In this document: in pieces, positions 1 through 8,660 of the stretch
How the letters are laid out: each line of letters starts with the position of its first letter
Numbering within the stretch: position 1 is the first letter of the stretch
Assembly: GCA_007556525.1 (NCBI GenBank)
Contig: SWJS01000002.1
Location: forward strand, 186,001 to 250,000
Direction: 5' to 3'
Length of the DNA stretch: 64,000 nt
Origin: Lysobacteraceae bacterium CU05-9
GTDB taxonomy: Bacteria; Pseudomonadota; Gammaproteobacteria; Xanthomonadales; Xanthomonadaceae
The notes under the pieces: generated by a model
Database searches by the model: none
Told to the model about the DNA's origin: nothing
Seen by the model: the letters and a program-made list of their open reading frames with translations, nothing else
Program-made: the position numbers and the translations under genes

Positions 1-1
1 T

Positions 2-508
2 GATTCGTCATGGGATATCCAAGTGGAGTGCCAAAAAGCCCTCGCCTCCGCCGGCTATCTGCAATACGAGACTTCCGCATATGCACGCGATGGCAAACGC
101 TGCGAACATAACTTGAACTACTGGCGCTACGGCGATTATCTCGGCATCGGTGCGGGTGCTCACGGCAAAATCACCATGGGCGCCACGCAGGAAATCATCC
201 GCCGCTGGAAGGTCAAGCATCCGCGCACGTTCATGGAGACTGCCGGCACGATCCCCTGTATCGGTGGCGACGATGTGATTGAGCCGTCGCGTCGTCCGTT
301 CGAGTTCATGATGAATGCGCTGCGGTTGAACGATGGTTTTGGCTTGAATATGTTTGAATTGCGCACTGGCTTATCGCGCGATGTGATCATGCCGCAGCTC
401 AATGAGGCGCTGGCGAAGGGCTTCATTTCACTCACGGATAACGAATGGGTTAAGCCCACGGATCTCGGTCGTCAATTTACGAATGACGTCATGACGTTGT
501 TTTTGTAA
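2..508 (+). CDS. hemW: HemW-like radical SAM heme chaperone, C-terminal part
   Basis: The gene enters from the left edge of the window, and only its last 168 codons are present. The visible part contains the conserved HemW block YETSAYAR followed by HNLNYWRYGDYLGIGAGAHGK, then a C-terminal winged-helix-like segment ending in DVMTLFL. HemW (once annotated as oxygen-independent coproporphyrinogen oxidase) is a radical SAM protein that binds heme and passes it to target proteins. The 4Fe-4S CxxxCxxC motif would lie upstream of the window. The family assignment is firm from the YGDYLGIGAGAHG block. The frame is open to the first base, so the start lies outside. Confidence 0.9.
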   Translation, partial: DSSWDIQVECQKALASAGYLQYETSAYARDGKRCEHNLNYWRYGDYLGIGAGAHGKITMGATQEIIRRWKVKHPRTFMETAGTIPCIGGDDVIEPSRRPFEFMMNALRLNDGFGLNMFELRTGLSRDVIMPQLNEALAKGFISLTDNEWVKPTDLGRQFTNDVMTLFL

Positions 509-554
509 ATCTGCCAAAATGGTGAAATCACGCGTTGACGCAAGGTTTCCCCAA

Positions 555-1886
555 ATGTCCCTCGATTCCACTCTCGCCGCCGAATATCCCGCTCACATCG
601 CTGAAGTCAGCAAACGCGCCACCGTTGCGCTCGAACGTGGGGGCTTCGATCATCTGGTCATCCCGTCCGGCGTTTTGCGCTATCAAGTGTTTGATGATCG
701 CGACTATGCGTTCGCGGTGAATCCGAATTTCAAATATTGGGTACCGATCACCAACGCGCCGAGTTCGTGGATCGTATTTACGCCGGGCTCGAAGCCCAAG
801 TTGATTTTCATGCAGCCGCATGATTACTGGCATTCGGTACCGCAAGATCCATCCGGTTATTGGGTTGATCAATTCGACATCGTGATCATTCGCGAAGCCG
901 ACGAAGCGTTGAAGCATCTCCCATCATCGGGCAAGCTCGCGATCCTTGGTGAAGAAAATTCGGCGTTGGGTTCCTTCGTCCCAAACAACCCTGCGCCTGT
1001 TCTGGATTACCTCGACTACCACCGCCATTCCAAAACCCCTTACGAAATTACGATGATGCGTGAAGCCACGCGCATCGGCGTGTTGGGCCACCTCGCTGCC
1101 GAGAAAGCATTCCGCGAAGGCAAGTCGGAGTTTGCAATCCATCTCGCGTATCAGGAAGCAACGCAGCAAGAACCATTCGATCTGCCGTACATGAACATCA
1201 TTGGCTTGAATGAGAATGGTGCAGTTTTGCACTATACCAACCGTGCGCGCACTGCCCCACCAAAGTTGCTGTCGTTCCTGATTGATGCGGGCGCGTCGTT
1301 CGGCGGTTACGCATCCGACATCACACGCACTTACTCGTACGTGCAGGATGAGTTCCAAGCGATGGTCGATGCGGTGGACAAAGCGGAGCTGGAATTGTGC
1401 GCGATGGTTGTACCAGGTGTAGATTACAAGGAAATCCACATGGCGACGCACATGGAAATGTCGCAGATCCTTAACGACTTCGGCGTGATTACTTGCTCGC
1501 CGGAAGCGGCGTTGGCGGGGCGGATTAGCAATGCGTTTTTCCCGCATGGCATTGGTCACCCGATTGGCTTGCAGGTGCACGACGTTGCCGGCTTCCATGC
1601 TGCGGATACCGGCGGTCGCATCGAGCGTCCGGTTGGTCAGCCATACTTGCGCTTGACGCGTGAACTGATGGAAAACTCCGTCGTCACCATCGAGCCTGGC
1701 ATCTACTTCATTCAAATGTTGCTCGACGAAGTGCGCGCGACGGATGCAACCAAGGACGTCAACTGGGATCGCGTGGCTGAATTCATGCCTTATGGCGGCA
1801 TCCGCATTGAGGACAACGTGGTGGCACGCTCGAGCAGCGCGCCCTTGAATCTCACGCGTGAGGAGTTTGCGAAAGCGCGCTCTTGA
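555..1886 (+). CDS. pepQ: Xaa-Pro dipeptidase PepQ
   Basis: Prolidase that hydrolyses Xaa-Pro dipeptides in the cytoplasm. It is 443 aa and matches the length and order of the E. coli enzyme. The dinuclear metal ligands of the pita-bread fold are visible: Asp244 and Asp255 (DAGASFGGYASDITRT), His331 (HGIGHPIGLQVHDVAGFH), Glu380 (TIEPGIYF) and Glu419 (IRIEDNV). The ATG at 555 has a good ribosome-binding site (AAGG about 10 nt upstream); a possible GTG-type start at 519 would add 12 unsupported residues. It lies 46 bp after hemW on the same strand and is followed by a strong terminator. Confidence 0.95.
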   Translation: MSLDSTLAAEYPAHIAEVSKRATVALERGGFDHLVIPSGVLRYQVFDDRDYAFAVNPNFKYWVPITNAPSSWIVFTPGSKPKLIFMQPHDYWHSVPQDPSGYWVDQFDIVIIREADEALKHLPSSGKLAILGEENSALGSFVPNNPAPVLDYLDYHRHSKTPYEITMMREATRIGVLGHLAAEKAFREGKSEFAIHLAYQEATQQEPFDLPYMNIIGLNENGAVLHYTNRARTAPPKLLSFLIDAGASFGGYASDITRTYSYVQDEFQAMVDAVDKAELELCAMVVPGVDYKEIHMATHMEMSQILNDFGVITCSPEAALAGRISNAFFPHGIGHPIGLQVHDVAGFHAADTGGRIERPVGQPYLRLTRELMENSVVTIEPGIYFIQMLLDEVRATDATKDVNWDRVAEFMPYGGIRIEDNVVARSSSAPLNLTREEFAKARS

Positions 1887-1890
1887 GCAC

Positions 1891-1919
1891 TAGTTATAGT
1901 TAGAGTTAGACGCTGTAGT
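1891..1919 (+). repeat. GTTAGAG-family dispersed repeat, copy 1
   Basis: Starts 5 bp after the pepQ stop codon and contains TATAGTTAGAGTTAGAC. Near-identical cores occur inverted at 16751-16781 and direct at 49511-49547. A diverged inverted copy at 1974-2000 faces it across the pepQ terminator. Confidence 0.6.
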
Positions 1920-1923
1920 GATG

Positions 1924-1954
1924 CGGCGCCCGATGGGCGCCGTTTCTCTTTTTG
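1924..1954 (+). terminator. Rho-independent terminator after pepQ
   Basis: A perfect 8-bp GC-rich stem (CGGCGCCC / GGGCGCCG) with a GAT loop is followed by a T-rich tract (TTTCTCTTTTT). It lies between pepQ and the AarF-type kinase gene and should end hemW-pepQ transcripts. Confidence 0.85.
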
Positions 1955-1973
1955 CGCCATTCGGCGCGCTTTC

Positions 1974-2000
1974 ACTAAACCGTCTACCTATACCTCTACC
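1974..2000 (-). repeat. GTTAGAG-family dispersed repeat, copy 2 (inverted, diverged)
   Basis: On the minus strand it reads GGTAGAGGTATAGGTAGACG followed by GTTTAGT. This aligns with copy 1 in the AGACG and TTTAGTG parts. Together with copy 1 it brackets the pepQ terminator as an imperfect inverted pair. Confidence 0.45.
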
Positions 2001-2044
2001 TTCGTTCACGCCATGCTACGGTGGCGCGTCTTACATTCATTCAC

Positions 2045-3745
2045 ATGAATGAAGATATCGATGGCGCCCCACCGTCTGCATTGGGGAGAACGGCAGAAAT
2101 CCTGACATTCCTGATGAAATATCGGAGTGCGGGAGTTTTTGGTGGGTTGGATACTGACGCGACCGCGATGGCGAACGTCACTGACGACAACGAGCCGGGG
2201 AAGCCCGAAGAGTTTGTCGCGGACCTCGAGAAATTGGGTCCGGCGTTCGTCAAGATTGGACAAGCGTTGAGCACGCGACCGGACATGGTACCGCCGGAAT
2301 ATCTCAAGGCGCTCGAACGAATTCAGGATGATGCGACCGCACTTGATTACGAGGTGATTGCAGAGGTCGTCGAGAGCGAGCTTGGCATCAAGATCAACAC
2401 GGCTTTTAGCGAGTTTGACAAAACACCAATCGGTGCCGCATCACTTGCGCAAGTCCATAAGGCGCGGCTGCGTGACGGACGTCCGGTTGCAGTGAAAGTG
2501 CAGCGACCAAACATTACTGAGCAGATCAAAGCTGACTTGGACGCGTTGGATTCGTTGGCGAACAAAGCTGATCGCTGGACGGACATGGGACGCCGCATCA
2601 AGTTTGCGGATTGGGTGCATGAGTTCCGTCGCACCTTGCTTGCCGAGTTGGATTACCGGACCGAAGCGGAGAATTTGCAGCGGTTTGGAAAGCATTTTGA
2701 CAAGTTCGATGAACTGTTCGTGCCGCAACCGGTGTGGGATTTCACGAAGCAAAAAGTCCTCACCATGGATCTCGTCGATGGCGTCAAGGCGACGGACATC
2801 AGTGGCATGCGTCGTGCCGAGGAAGATCTTGGCGCGCTCGGTGAAGCGATTATGCGGGGGTATTTGGATCAGGTTTTCGTGCATGGAGAGATTCATGCGG
2901 ATCCGCATCCGGGCAATGTGCTGATCACCAACGATGGTCGCGTGGCGTTGCTGGATCTCGGCATGGTCGCGCATGTGCCGCCGAAGCGTCGCGATCAATT
3001 GTTGAAGTTGTTGTTTGCCGCCGTCGATGGTCGCGGCGAAGAAGTTGCGGCGGAAGCGGTCGCGATGGGCACGCGTCTGGAAGATTTCGACGAGGAAAAA
3101 TATTATCGCGAAGTCGGCCAAATGGTGTCGCGCTATTCGGCGAGTGCCGGTCACGGTCGAACCTTGTCTGAAGGTCGCATGGTGCTGGATCTGACGTTGA
3201 TCGGAACGGCTTGTGGTTTGCGAACGCCACCCGAGTTGAGTTTGCTCGGCAAAACATTGCTCAACCTCGAAGGGGTTTCGACGGCGCTTGATCCAAACAT
3301 GGACGTCAAGAAGGTCGTCGAGTCGCATCTCGAATCGGTGATGCGTGATCGTTTGAAGAAATCGTTCTCGCCAGCGAACATCGCATCGGAGGCCATTGAG
3401 ATTCAAGCGTTGATGCGTGAGTCTCCCGCGAAGATCTCCACGATCCTTTCCTTGCTTGCCGAAAATAAATTGCAATTGAAGATGGTGGGCCTTGAGGAAT
3501 CGCACTTGATGGAAAACATCCAGAAGGTGGCGAACCGCATTTCAACGGGACTCATTGTCGCTGCTTTGATCGTGGCTTCTGCCATGTTGATGAACAACCA
3601 GGGTGGTCCGCGATTGATGGGGTATCCGGCGTTGGCGTTGGTTTTTTTCGTGATTGCAGCGGTGCTTGGCGTCGGAATCGTGGTGGCGGCGATGCTGTCG
3701 GATCGGCGTGCAAAGCCGCGGGAAACCTCGGGTCCACGCAACTAG
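2045..3745 (+). CDS. AarF/UbiB (ABC1) family atypical kinase
   Basis: A 566-aa protein of the ABC1/ADCK/UbiB family, whose members support ubiquinone biosynthesis or lipid homeostasis through an atypical kinase or ATPase fold. Visible motifs are KIGQALSTRPDMVPPEY (the family-specific KxGQ segment), the alanine-containing nucleotide loop AASLAQVHKA, the lysine of VAVKVQRP (Lys151), HGEIHADPHPGN (Asp286) and the DLG motif (Asp304). Two hydrophobic helices at about 499-518 and 525-552 anchor the C-terminus in the membrane, as in UbiB. ATG 2045 is preferred over an upstream GTG at 2021. No other ubi genes are nearby, so a ubiquinone role is not proven. Confidence 0.9.
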   Translation: MNEDIDGAPPSALGRTAEILTFLMKYRSAGVFGGLDTDATAMANVTDDNEPGKPEEFVADLEKLGPAFVKIGQALSTRPDMVPPEYLKALERIQDDATALDYEVIAEVVESELGIKINTAFSEFDKTPIGAASLAQVHKARLRDGRPVAVKVQRPNITEQIKADLDALDSLANKADRWTDMGRRIKFADWVHEFRRTLLAELDYRTEAENLQRFGKHFDKFDELFVPQPVWDFTKQKVLTMDLVDGVKATDISGMRRAEEDLGALGEAIMRGYLDQVFVHGEIHADPHPGNVLITNDGRVALLDLGMVAHVPPKRRDQLLKLLFAAVDGRGEEVAAEAVAMGTRLEDFDEEKYYREVGQMVSRYSASAGHGRTLSEGRMVLDLTLIGTACGLRTPPELSLLGKTLLNLEGVSTALDPNMDVKKVVESHLESVMRDRLKKSFSPANIASEAIEIQALMRESPAKISTILSLLAENKLQLKMVGLEESHLMENIQKVANRISTGLIVAALIVASAMLMNNQGGPRLMGYPALALVFFVIAAVLGVGIVVAAMLSDRRAKPRETSGPRN

Positions 3746-3790
3746 TACTTCTGGGGGGTTGAAAAATCGTCCACAAATCCACATTCTTGT

Positions 3791-4165
3791 ATGGGTATGC
3801 GAAACCTGAACGAAAATCCGGAACATTTGACGGTTGGCACCGTGCTTGCGACGCGCGTGGCTGATCGTCTCGACGATGGCGCGGTGTTGACGTACGTCCA
3901 CCGTGATTATTGCGGCATGGGTTTGGCGAAGGATGAGGACACATACGTCTACGCATCCGTGTGGGACGGCTATCCGCCGACCATTGCGGATATTCGCACG
4001 GAGCCGAAGGGCTTGAAGTTCGCATCGCGTGACAAGTTCATTGATTGGCTCGCATCGCAGTCCGATGAGTCGTTGGCGGGGTTGGAGTTGGAGAAGGAAT
4101 TTTTTCACAATAACCAACGCATTACCCTTGAACGTCTGCAGGATTTCGCTGAAGCATCACTCTGA
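3791..4165 (+). CDS. Conserved-looking hypothetical protein
   Basis: A 124-aa acidic soluble protein with no signal peptide and no membrane helix. I do not recognise a family. Visible features are an internal HRDYCGMGLAKDEDTY stretch that ends in WDGYPP, and a C-terminal helix-rich region. The start may be 3791 or the next ATG at 3797. It stands alone between the AarF-type kinase gene (46 bp upstream) and the VOC gene on the same strand. Codon use looks like that of its neighbours, so it is probably a real gene, but its function cannot be stated. Confidence 0.65.
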   Translation: MGMRNLNENPEHLTVGTVLATRVADRLDDGAVLTYVHRDYCGMGLAKDEDTYVYASVWDGYPPTIADIRTEPKGLKFASRDKFIDWLASQSDESLAGLELEKEFFHNNQRITLERLQDFAEASL

Positions 4166-4265
4166 CGTGATATTGCGTTTAGGTATGTAACCCCTGGCGT
4201 AACGCCGAAATCGCATCGCGCTCAAATCGACAAGACTTTCACCGCAGTTGTCCGAGACTGCAGAC

Positions 4266-4616
4266 ATGAAAGTCATTCGAGTCGTCCCAAATCTTAGAAA
4301 TACCGAACCCGAGAAGGCACAGGAATTCTACGGTGATGTGTTGGGTCTGGATCTTTTGATGGATCATGGATGGTTGCAGACCTACGGCGCACCCGGCGAA
4401 AAATCCGCGCAAGTCACTCTCGCATCCCACGGTGGTTCCGGCATGCCTGTTCCCGAACTCTCGATTGAGGTCGATGATCTCGACACTGCGCTGCAGCGTG
4501 CGCGCGATGCTTCGCTGATGATTGAGTATGGTCCTGAGGTCGAAGAATGGGGTGTGCGGCGCTTTTTCGTGCGCGATCCGTTCGGTCGGTTGATCAATAT
4601 TTTGCAGCACCTATAG
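4266..4616 (+). CDS. VOC (glyoxalase/bleomycin resistance) superfamily protein
   Basis: A 116-aa single-domain vicinal-oxygen-chelate protein. The N-terminal beta-alpha-beta unit includes the typical AQEFYGDVLGLDLLMDHGW segment, and the C-terminus has the classic RRFFVRDPFGRLINILQ ending. Family members are lyases, isomerases, dioxygenases or drug-binding proteins, and the substrate cannot be read from the sequence. ATG 4266 was chosen because the family consensus begins right after it; a TTG at 4248 would add six residues. Confidence 0.85.
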   Translation: MKVIRVVPNLRNTEPEKAQEFYGDVLGLDLLMDHGWLQTYGAPGEKSAQVTLASHGGSGMPVPELSIEVDDLDTALQRARDASLMIEYGPEVEEWGVRRFFVRDPFGRLINILQHL

Positions 4617-4657
4617 CGACTGTCGACATAGTTGGGTGAGCAAGGCAAGATGGTGGA

Positions 4658-6094
4658 ATGAATGATTCCACCCTTCCGCCACGCGTCGCGGAATTTGACG
4701 AGACCCTTGCATTGCAGAAGGCTGCGCACTTGGAGGCGATGAGTCCTTCGTTGGCAGCGCGCCGCGATTCTCTGCAACGTCTCTACCGTTTGATTACCGA
4801 AAATGAAGATGCATTGGTCGCCGCGATCAACTCCGATTATGGCCATCGTGCAGAGTTTGAGACGCGGTTTGCTGAGGCGTTTTTGTTACGTCATGAAATT
4901 AAGTCGACGTTGAAGCAACTGCGCCGTTGGATGCGACCCGAGAAGCGTCACCTGAGTTTCCTGCAGTATCCGTTTGCACGGGCGTGGACGTTCCCGCAAC
5001 CCAAAGGTGTGGTTGGCATCATCGTGCCATGGAATTTCCCGTTGCTGTTGAGCATGGGTCCGGTGACGACGGCATTGGCTGCGGGCAATCGCGTCATGGT
5101 CAAAATGTCCGAGAACTCAAATCATCTTGCTTCGTTGTTGCGCGAGATCGTGCCGAAGTATTTCGATGCGTCTGAGCTTGCGGTGTTTGAAGATGGCGGT
5201 GGTCGCGGCCCCTCGTTCAGTGCGTTGGCGTTTGATCATTTGTTTTTTACGGGGTCGTCGTCGACTGGTCGTGCCGTGATGATGAATGCCGCGCGTAATT
5301 TGACGCCAGTAACGTTGGAGCTTGGTGGCAAGTCGCCTGCAGTGATTGGCGATGACTACGACATTGCCGAGGCGGCGAAGCGTGTGATGTGGGCCAAGAC
5401 CTTGAACGCCGGCCAGATCTGCACCAACGTCGATCATCTGTATGTGCCTGAAAACAAGGTGGATTCGTTCGTCGCTGCTGCACGCGCGAGGATGGCAGAG
5501 CACGTTTCCGACATCAATAGCGGTGACTACACGGCGGTGATTGATCAGGTGTCTTACGATCGATTGCAAGCGACATTGGCGGATGCAGTTGCGAAAGGTG
5601 CAACGCGAGTTGATTTGCTGCCGGGTGAAGCGGGTGACGCGGCGCGCCGCATCATGGCGCCAGTCGTGTTGCTCAACGTCACGGATGACATGGAGGTGAT
5701 GCAGCGTGAAATCTTCGGGCCATTGCTGCCGATCATTCCGTATCGAAGTGTCGGAGACGTGATCGTCGATATCAATTCAAAGCCGCGCCCTCTCGCGATG
5801 TATGTTTATTCGCATGATCGATCGTTGCAGGAGAAATTTTTGCACAACACTCTGACCGGTGGCGTTGGATTGAACGAAGCCGTCGTGCAAGCAGGGATCC
5901 ACTCGTTGCCATTTGGTGGCACGGGCAACTCCGGCATGGGTCACTATCACGGCATCGAAGGCTTCCACACATTCTCGAAGTTGCGACCGGTGTTTAAGCA
6001 GAGCCGTGTGTTCCGTGGGTTGGATTTGTTTTTGCCACCCTATGAAGGCTTGCCACGTCGACTGCTGTCGTTGCTCGGTAAATTGCAAGGATAA
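4658..6094 (+). CDS. Coniferyl-aldehyde-dehydrogenase-type NAD(P)-dependent aldehyde dehydrogenase
   Basis: A 478-aa class 3-like aldehyde dehydrogenase that oxidises an aldehyde to its acid. The active site is complete: IVPWNFP and LELGGKSP with Glu221, and NAGQICTN with catalytic Cys255, at the usual spacing. The overall pattern (short N-terminus, RRWMRPEKR, membrane-leaning hydrophobic C-terminus RGLDLFLPPY) resembles coniferyl aldehyde dehydrogenases (CalB) of Proteobacteria, which often act on medium-chain or aromatic aldehydes. The next gene, an iron alcohol dehydrogenase, begins 2 bp after the stop, so the two form an operon that probably converts alcohol to acid. Confidence 0.9.
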   Translation: MNDSTLPPRVAEFDETLALQKAAHLEAMSPSLAARRDSLQRLYRLITENEDALVAAINSDYGHRAEFETRFAEAFLLRHEIKSTLKQLRRWMRPEKRHLSFLQYPFARAWTFPQPKGVVGIIVPWNFPLLLSMGPVTTALAAGNRVMVKMSENSNHLASLLREIVPKYFDASELAVFEDGGGRGPSFSALAFDHLFFTGSSSTGRAVMMNAARNLTPVTLELGGKSPAVIGDDYDIAEAAKRVMWAKTLNAGQICTNVDHLYVPENKVDSFVAAARARMAEHVSDINSGDYTAVIDQVSYDRLQATLADAVAKGATRVDLLPGEAGDAARRIMAPVVLLNVTDDMEVMQREIFGPLLPIIPYRSVGDVIVDINSKPRPLAMYVYSHDRSLQEKFLHNTLTGGVGLNEAVVQAGIHSLPFGGTGNSGMGHYHGIEGFHTFSKLRPVFKQSRVFRGLDLFLPPYEGLPRRLLSLLGKLQG

Positions 6095-6096
6095 AA

Positions 6097-7275
6097 ATGT
6101 ACTTGATTCCCAAAGTGCGCGTAGCTCTCAACCGCGTTGTATTGCCATTGTTGAAATTCCCTGTGCCGGAGACGTTCGTCGGCGCGGATACCGCGTTGGT
6201 GCTGTGCCGGAAAATTGCGGAGACGCATGAGCGTGTTTTGCTGGTGACGGATCCATCGTTGGTATCGTTGGGACTCGTCGACGGATGCATCAATGCGTTG
6301 CGCTCACAGGGCGTGACGGTGAAGGTGTTTTCGGAGGTTGAGCCTGATCCAAGTTTCGCGTTAATTGAACGTGGGCTCGAAGTCATGCATTCGTTTGATG
6401 CCGATGCGTTGCTTGCGATTGGCGGCGGCTCGACGATCGATACTGCAAAGGCAATGTCGTTGTCGTTCGCGAACAAGAAGCATCCCTCCCAACTCACCGG
6501 TCTGTGGTTGTATGCATTGCCGCGCAAGCGTGGGTTGCCGTTGTATGTGGTGCCGACGACTGCTGGCACGGGTTCCGAGGCGACGGTGGTGTCGGTGTTG
6601 TCGGACGTTGCGAATGAAACGAAGGTCACGATCATTGAGCCGAAACTGGCGCCCTCTTCCGTCGCGTTGGATCCCCTGCTGACGTTGGGATTGCCTGCAC
6701 CGATCACGGCGGCGACGGGGATGGATGCGTTGACGCATGCCGTTGAAGGATTCGTGTCGACGATGGCGTTGGCGGAAACCGACAAGCAGTGTTTGGAAGC
6801 GACGCGGTTGATCGCGTTGTCGTTGCCGATTGCGTATTCGGATGGGCCGGACATTCTTGCGCGCCGTGACATGTTGGTTGCGTCCAATCTCGCGGGTCTC
6901 GCGTTCACTCGTGCGGGCGTTGGATACGTCCATGCGATTGCCCACCAGCTCGGCGCTTTGTATCACGTACCACATGGGTTGGCGAATGCGATTGTGTTGC
7001 CGTATGTGCTCGATTTTTCGCTGCCAGAGTGCGAGAAGCGATTAGCCTTGCTGGGTGAAGCTGCGGGTGTCCGTGGTGGCGGCGCGGCGTTCATTGCATG
7101 GATCCGTTCGTTGAATGAATCGTTGGGTATTCCATCCAAGGTGTCTGCACTGCGTCGGGAAGATTTTGACAAAATCATCAATCACGCCTTCGCCGAAGCA
7201 CATGGAACTTATGGCGTGCCGCGTTACATGACACGAGAGGATGCTGTGGTCGTATTGGAGAAGTTGCTTCCGTAA
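6097..7275 (+). CDS. Iron-containing alcohol dehydrogenase
   Basis: A 392-aa group III (Fe-type) alcohol dehydrogenase. Visible motifs are the NAD-binding GGGSTIDTAKA, PTTAGTGSEATVVSV, DALTHAVEGFVS, and the metal-binding histidine region GYVHAIAHQLGALYHVPHGLANA. It interconverts an alcohol and an aldehyde. It is tightly coupled to the preceding aldehyde dehydrogenase (2-bp gap), so the pair likely handles the same substrate in sequence. Substrate identity is unknown; the family includes butanol, propanediol and lactaldehyde enzymes. Confidence 0.92.
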   Translation: MYLIPKVRVALNRVVLPLLKFPVPETFVGADTALVLCRKIAETHERVLLVTDPSLVSLGLVDGCINALRSQGVTVKVFSEVEPDPSFALIERGLEVMHSFDADALLAIGGGSTIDTAKAMSLSFANKKHPSQLTGLWLYALPRKRGLPLYVVPTTAGTGSEATVVSVLSDVANETKVTIIEPKLAPSSVALDPLLTLGLPAPITAATGMDALTHAVEGFVSTMALAETDKQCLEATRLIALSLPIAYSDGPDILARRDMLVASNLAGLAFTRAGVGYVHAIAHQLGALYHVPHGLANAIVLPYVLDFSLPECEKRLALLGEAAGVRGGGAAFIAWIRSLNESLGIPSKVSALRREDFDKIINHAFAEAHGTYGVPRYMTREDAVVVLEKLLP

Positions 7276-7323
7276 GTTTTATCTTTCACGTTCGTTGAAG
7301 CATTGGAGTCTCATACTGATCGC

Positions 7324-7854
7324 ATGGCCTCCACAAAAACAATCTGGACCATCGGACATTCCTCGCACACGTTCGAGGAGCTGGTTGCCATGCTGCAATC
7401 GTTCGATATCCAAGCCGTTGCCGATGTACGTCGCTTCCCTGGCTCACGAAAATTTCCGTGGTTCAACAAAGACAGTCTCGCCGTCACATTGCCTGACGTC
7501 GGCATTGAGTATCACCACTTCGTCCACCTCGGCGGACGTCGCCGACCGCTGAAGGATTCGCACAATGATGCGTGGCGGTTGGATGCTTTCAAAGGTTATG
7601 CGGATTACATGGAGACGCCGGAGTTCGTCGAAGCATTGAAGCAACTCGAGAAGTTAGCCTCATTGAAACGCACTGTTTTCATGTGCTCTGAGGCCGTTTG
7701 GTGGAGCTGCCATCGATCGATGGTGTCCGATGCATTGAAGCATGCGGGCTGGAACGTGCAGCACATCATGGGCGTCGGCAAGTCGACCGAACATCCTTAC
7801 ACGAGCCCTGCACGGATCGAACACGGTGAATTGGTATACTCCAAAAAATCATGA
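7324..7854 (+). CDS. DUF488 domain protein
   Basis: A 176-aa protein of the DUF488 family, recognised by the N-terminal IWTIGHSSHTFEELVAML, the DVRRFPGSRKFPWFN motif, and the late C-S-E/W-W-S-C-H-R segment (MCSEAVWWSCHRSMVSDAL). Members are widespread small proteins of unknown biochemical role. ATG 7324 was selected because the family consensus starts at TIWTIGHS. Its stop codon overlaps an ATG (ATGA) in the frame of the following lipoprotein gene, which suggests co-translation. Confidence 0.85.
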   Translation: MASTKTIWTIGHSSHTFEELVAMLQSFDIQAVADVRRFPGSRKFPWFNKDSLAVTLPDVGIEYHHFVHLGGRRRPLKDSHNDAWRLDAFKGYADYMETPEFVEALKQLEKLASLKRTVFMCSEAVWWSCHRSMVSDALKHAGWNVQHIMGVGKSTEHPYTSPARIEHGELVYSKKS

Positions 7855-7871
7855 CCTCACCCGGAGCTTGC

Positions 7872-8660
7872 ATGTCAGTTTCACGACGTTGTTTTTGGAC
7901 CGTAATCGCAGCGATCAGTCTCGCATCATGCGCGACCACACCAACAGCGTCTAACGATGCAACCTCCCTTGAATACTTAAACCAAACGATTCGACTCCTG
8001 CGCTTCGACACCGATGCGAGCGAACGCGAGGCGCTCAAGCGACTCAATGCAATGGTCGCGCAAAATTCCGCTGCGAGCCCCTTCAGCGCTTCATTCAATC
8101 CGGCGTTGAAAGAGTATCAATTTCGATTCGATACCAGCACAACGAAAAACTGTTACAGCCAAGAGCAGTTTGAACGACTTGCGTATACCGAACCTAGCAT
8201 CGACAGCGTTTCGTTTTCGTATGCCCGGTTCAGTGGTGGCGCAGGAATCTCCATGGTCGCCAACTGCGTTCGCGGCATTTCAGTTAAGAATTCAAGCTAC
8301 GAGAACGGCGGCTATGCACGCACCGAGACCTTCCCGGTGACAGGCGCATACATCAGTGAAGAAACGCTCAATCAATTAATCCGCGAACCAACACGCGACA
8401 TCGCGGCTTTGCGCAACTTGCTAACGTCGAAAAACTCCGCAAAGGGTGTCGCGAGAATCGAGCGAGCCGCGTACTCAACGGTCCGTCATAGACCTACGAG
8501 GGGCCGCATTCAATTCGAAAAAATACCTTGCTACCCTGTGGAGCGTGCGGAAAATACCTATCTCACTTCATTCGCCACCGGCGTGAAGCCGCCACGTCCG
8601 ACCTACAGTATTTACCCGCACGTTGAAGATGCGAAGTGTCTCGGGATGATTCGGCTCTAA
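7872..8660 (+). CDS. Putative outer-membrane or periplasmic lipoprotein, unknown function
   Basis: A 262-aa protein with a short signal peptide (RR, hydrophobic core) and the lipobox LASC, lipidated at about Cys20. No family was recognised beyond that. Three further cysteines (NCYS, ANCVR, PCYP) lie in the mature part. ATG 7872 is supported by GGAG seven bases upstream and by the signal peptide; an in-frame ATG at 7851 overlaps the DUF488 stop. Its stop codon overlaps by four bases that of the convergent EamA gene. Confidence 0.75.
   Translation: MSVSRRCFWTVIAAISLASCATTPTASNDATSLEYLNQTIRLLRFDTDASEREALKRLNAMVAQNSAASPFSASFNPALKEYQFRFDTSTTKNCYSQEQFERLAYTEPSIDSVSFSYARFSGGAGISMVANCVRGISVKNSSYENGGYARTETFPVTGAYISEETLNQLIREPTRDIAALRNLLTSKNSAKGVARIERAAYSTVRHRPTRGRIQFEKIPCYPVERAENTYLTSFATGVKPPRPTYSIYPHVEDAKCLGMIRL

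Noticed and set aside
2441-3505. A 354-codon frame antisense to the AarF-type kinase gene
   Set aside because: Shadow frame in a gene with strong family motifs on the other strand.
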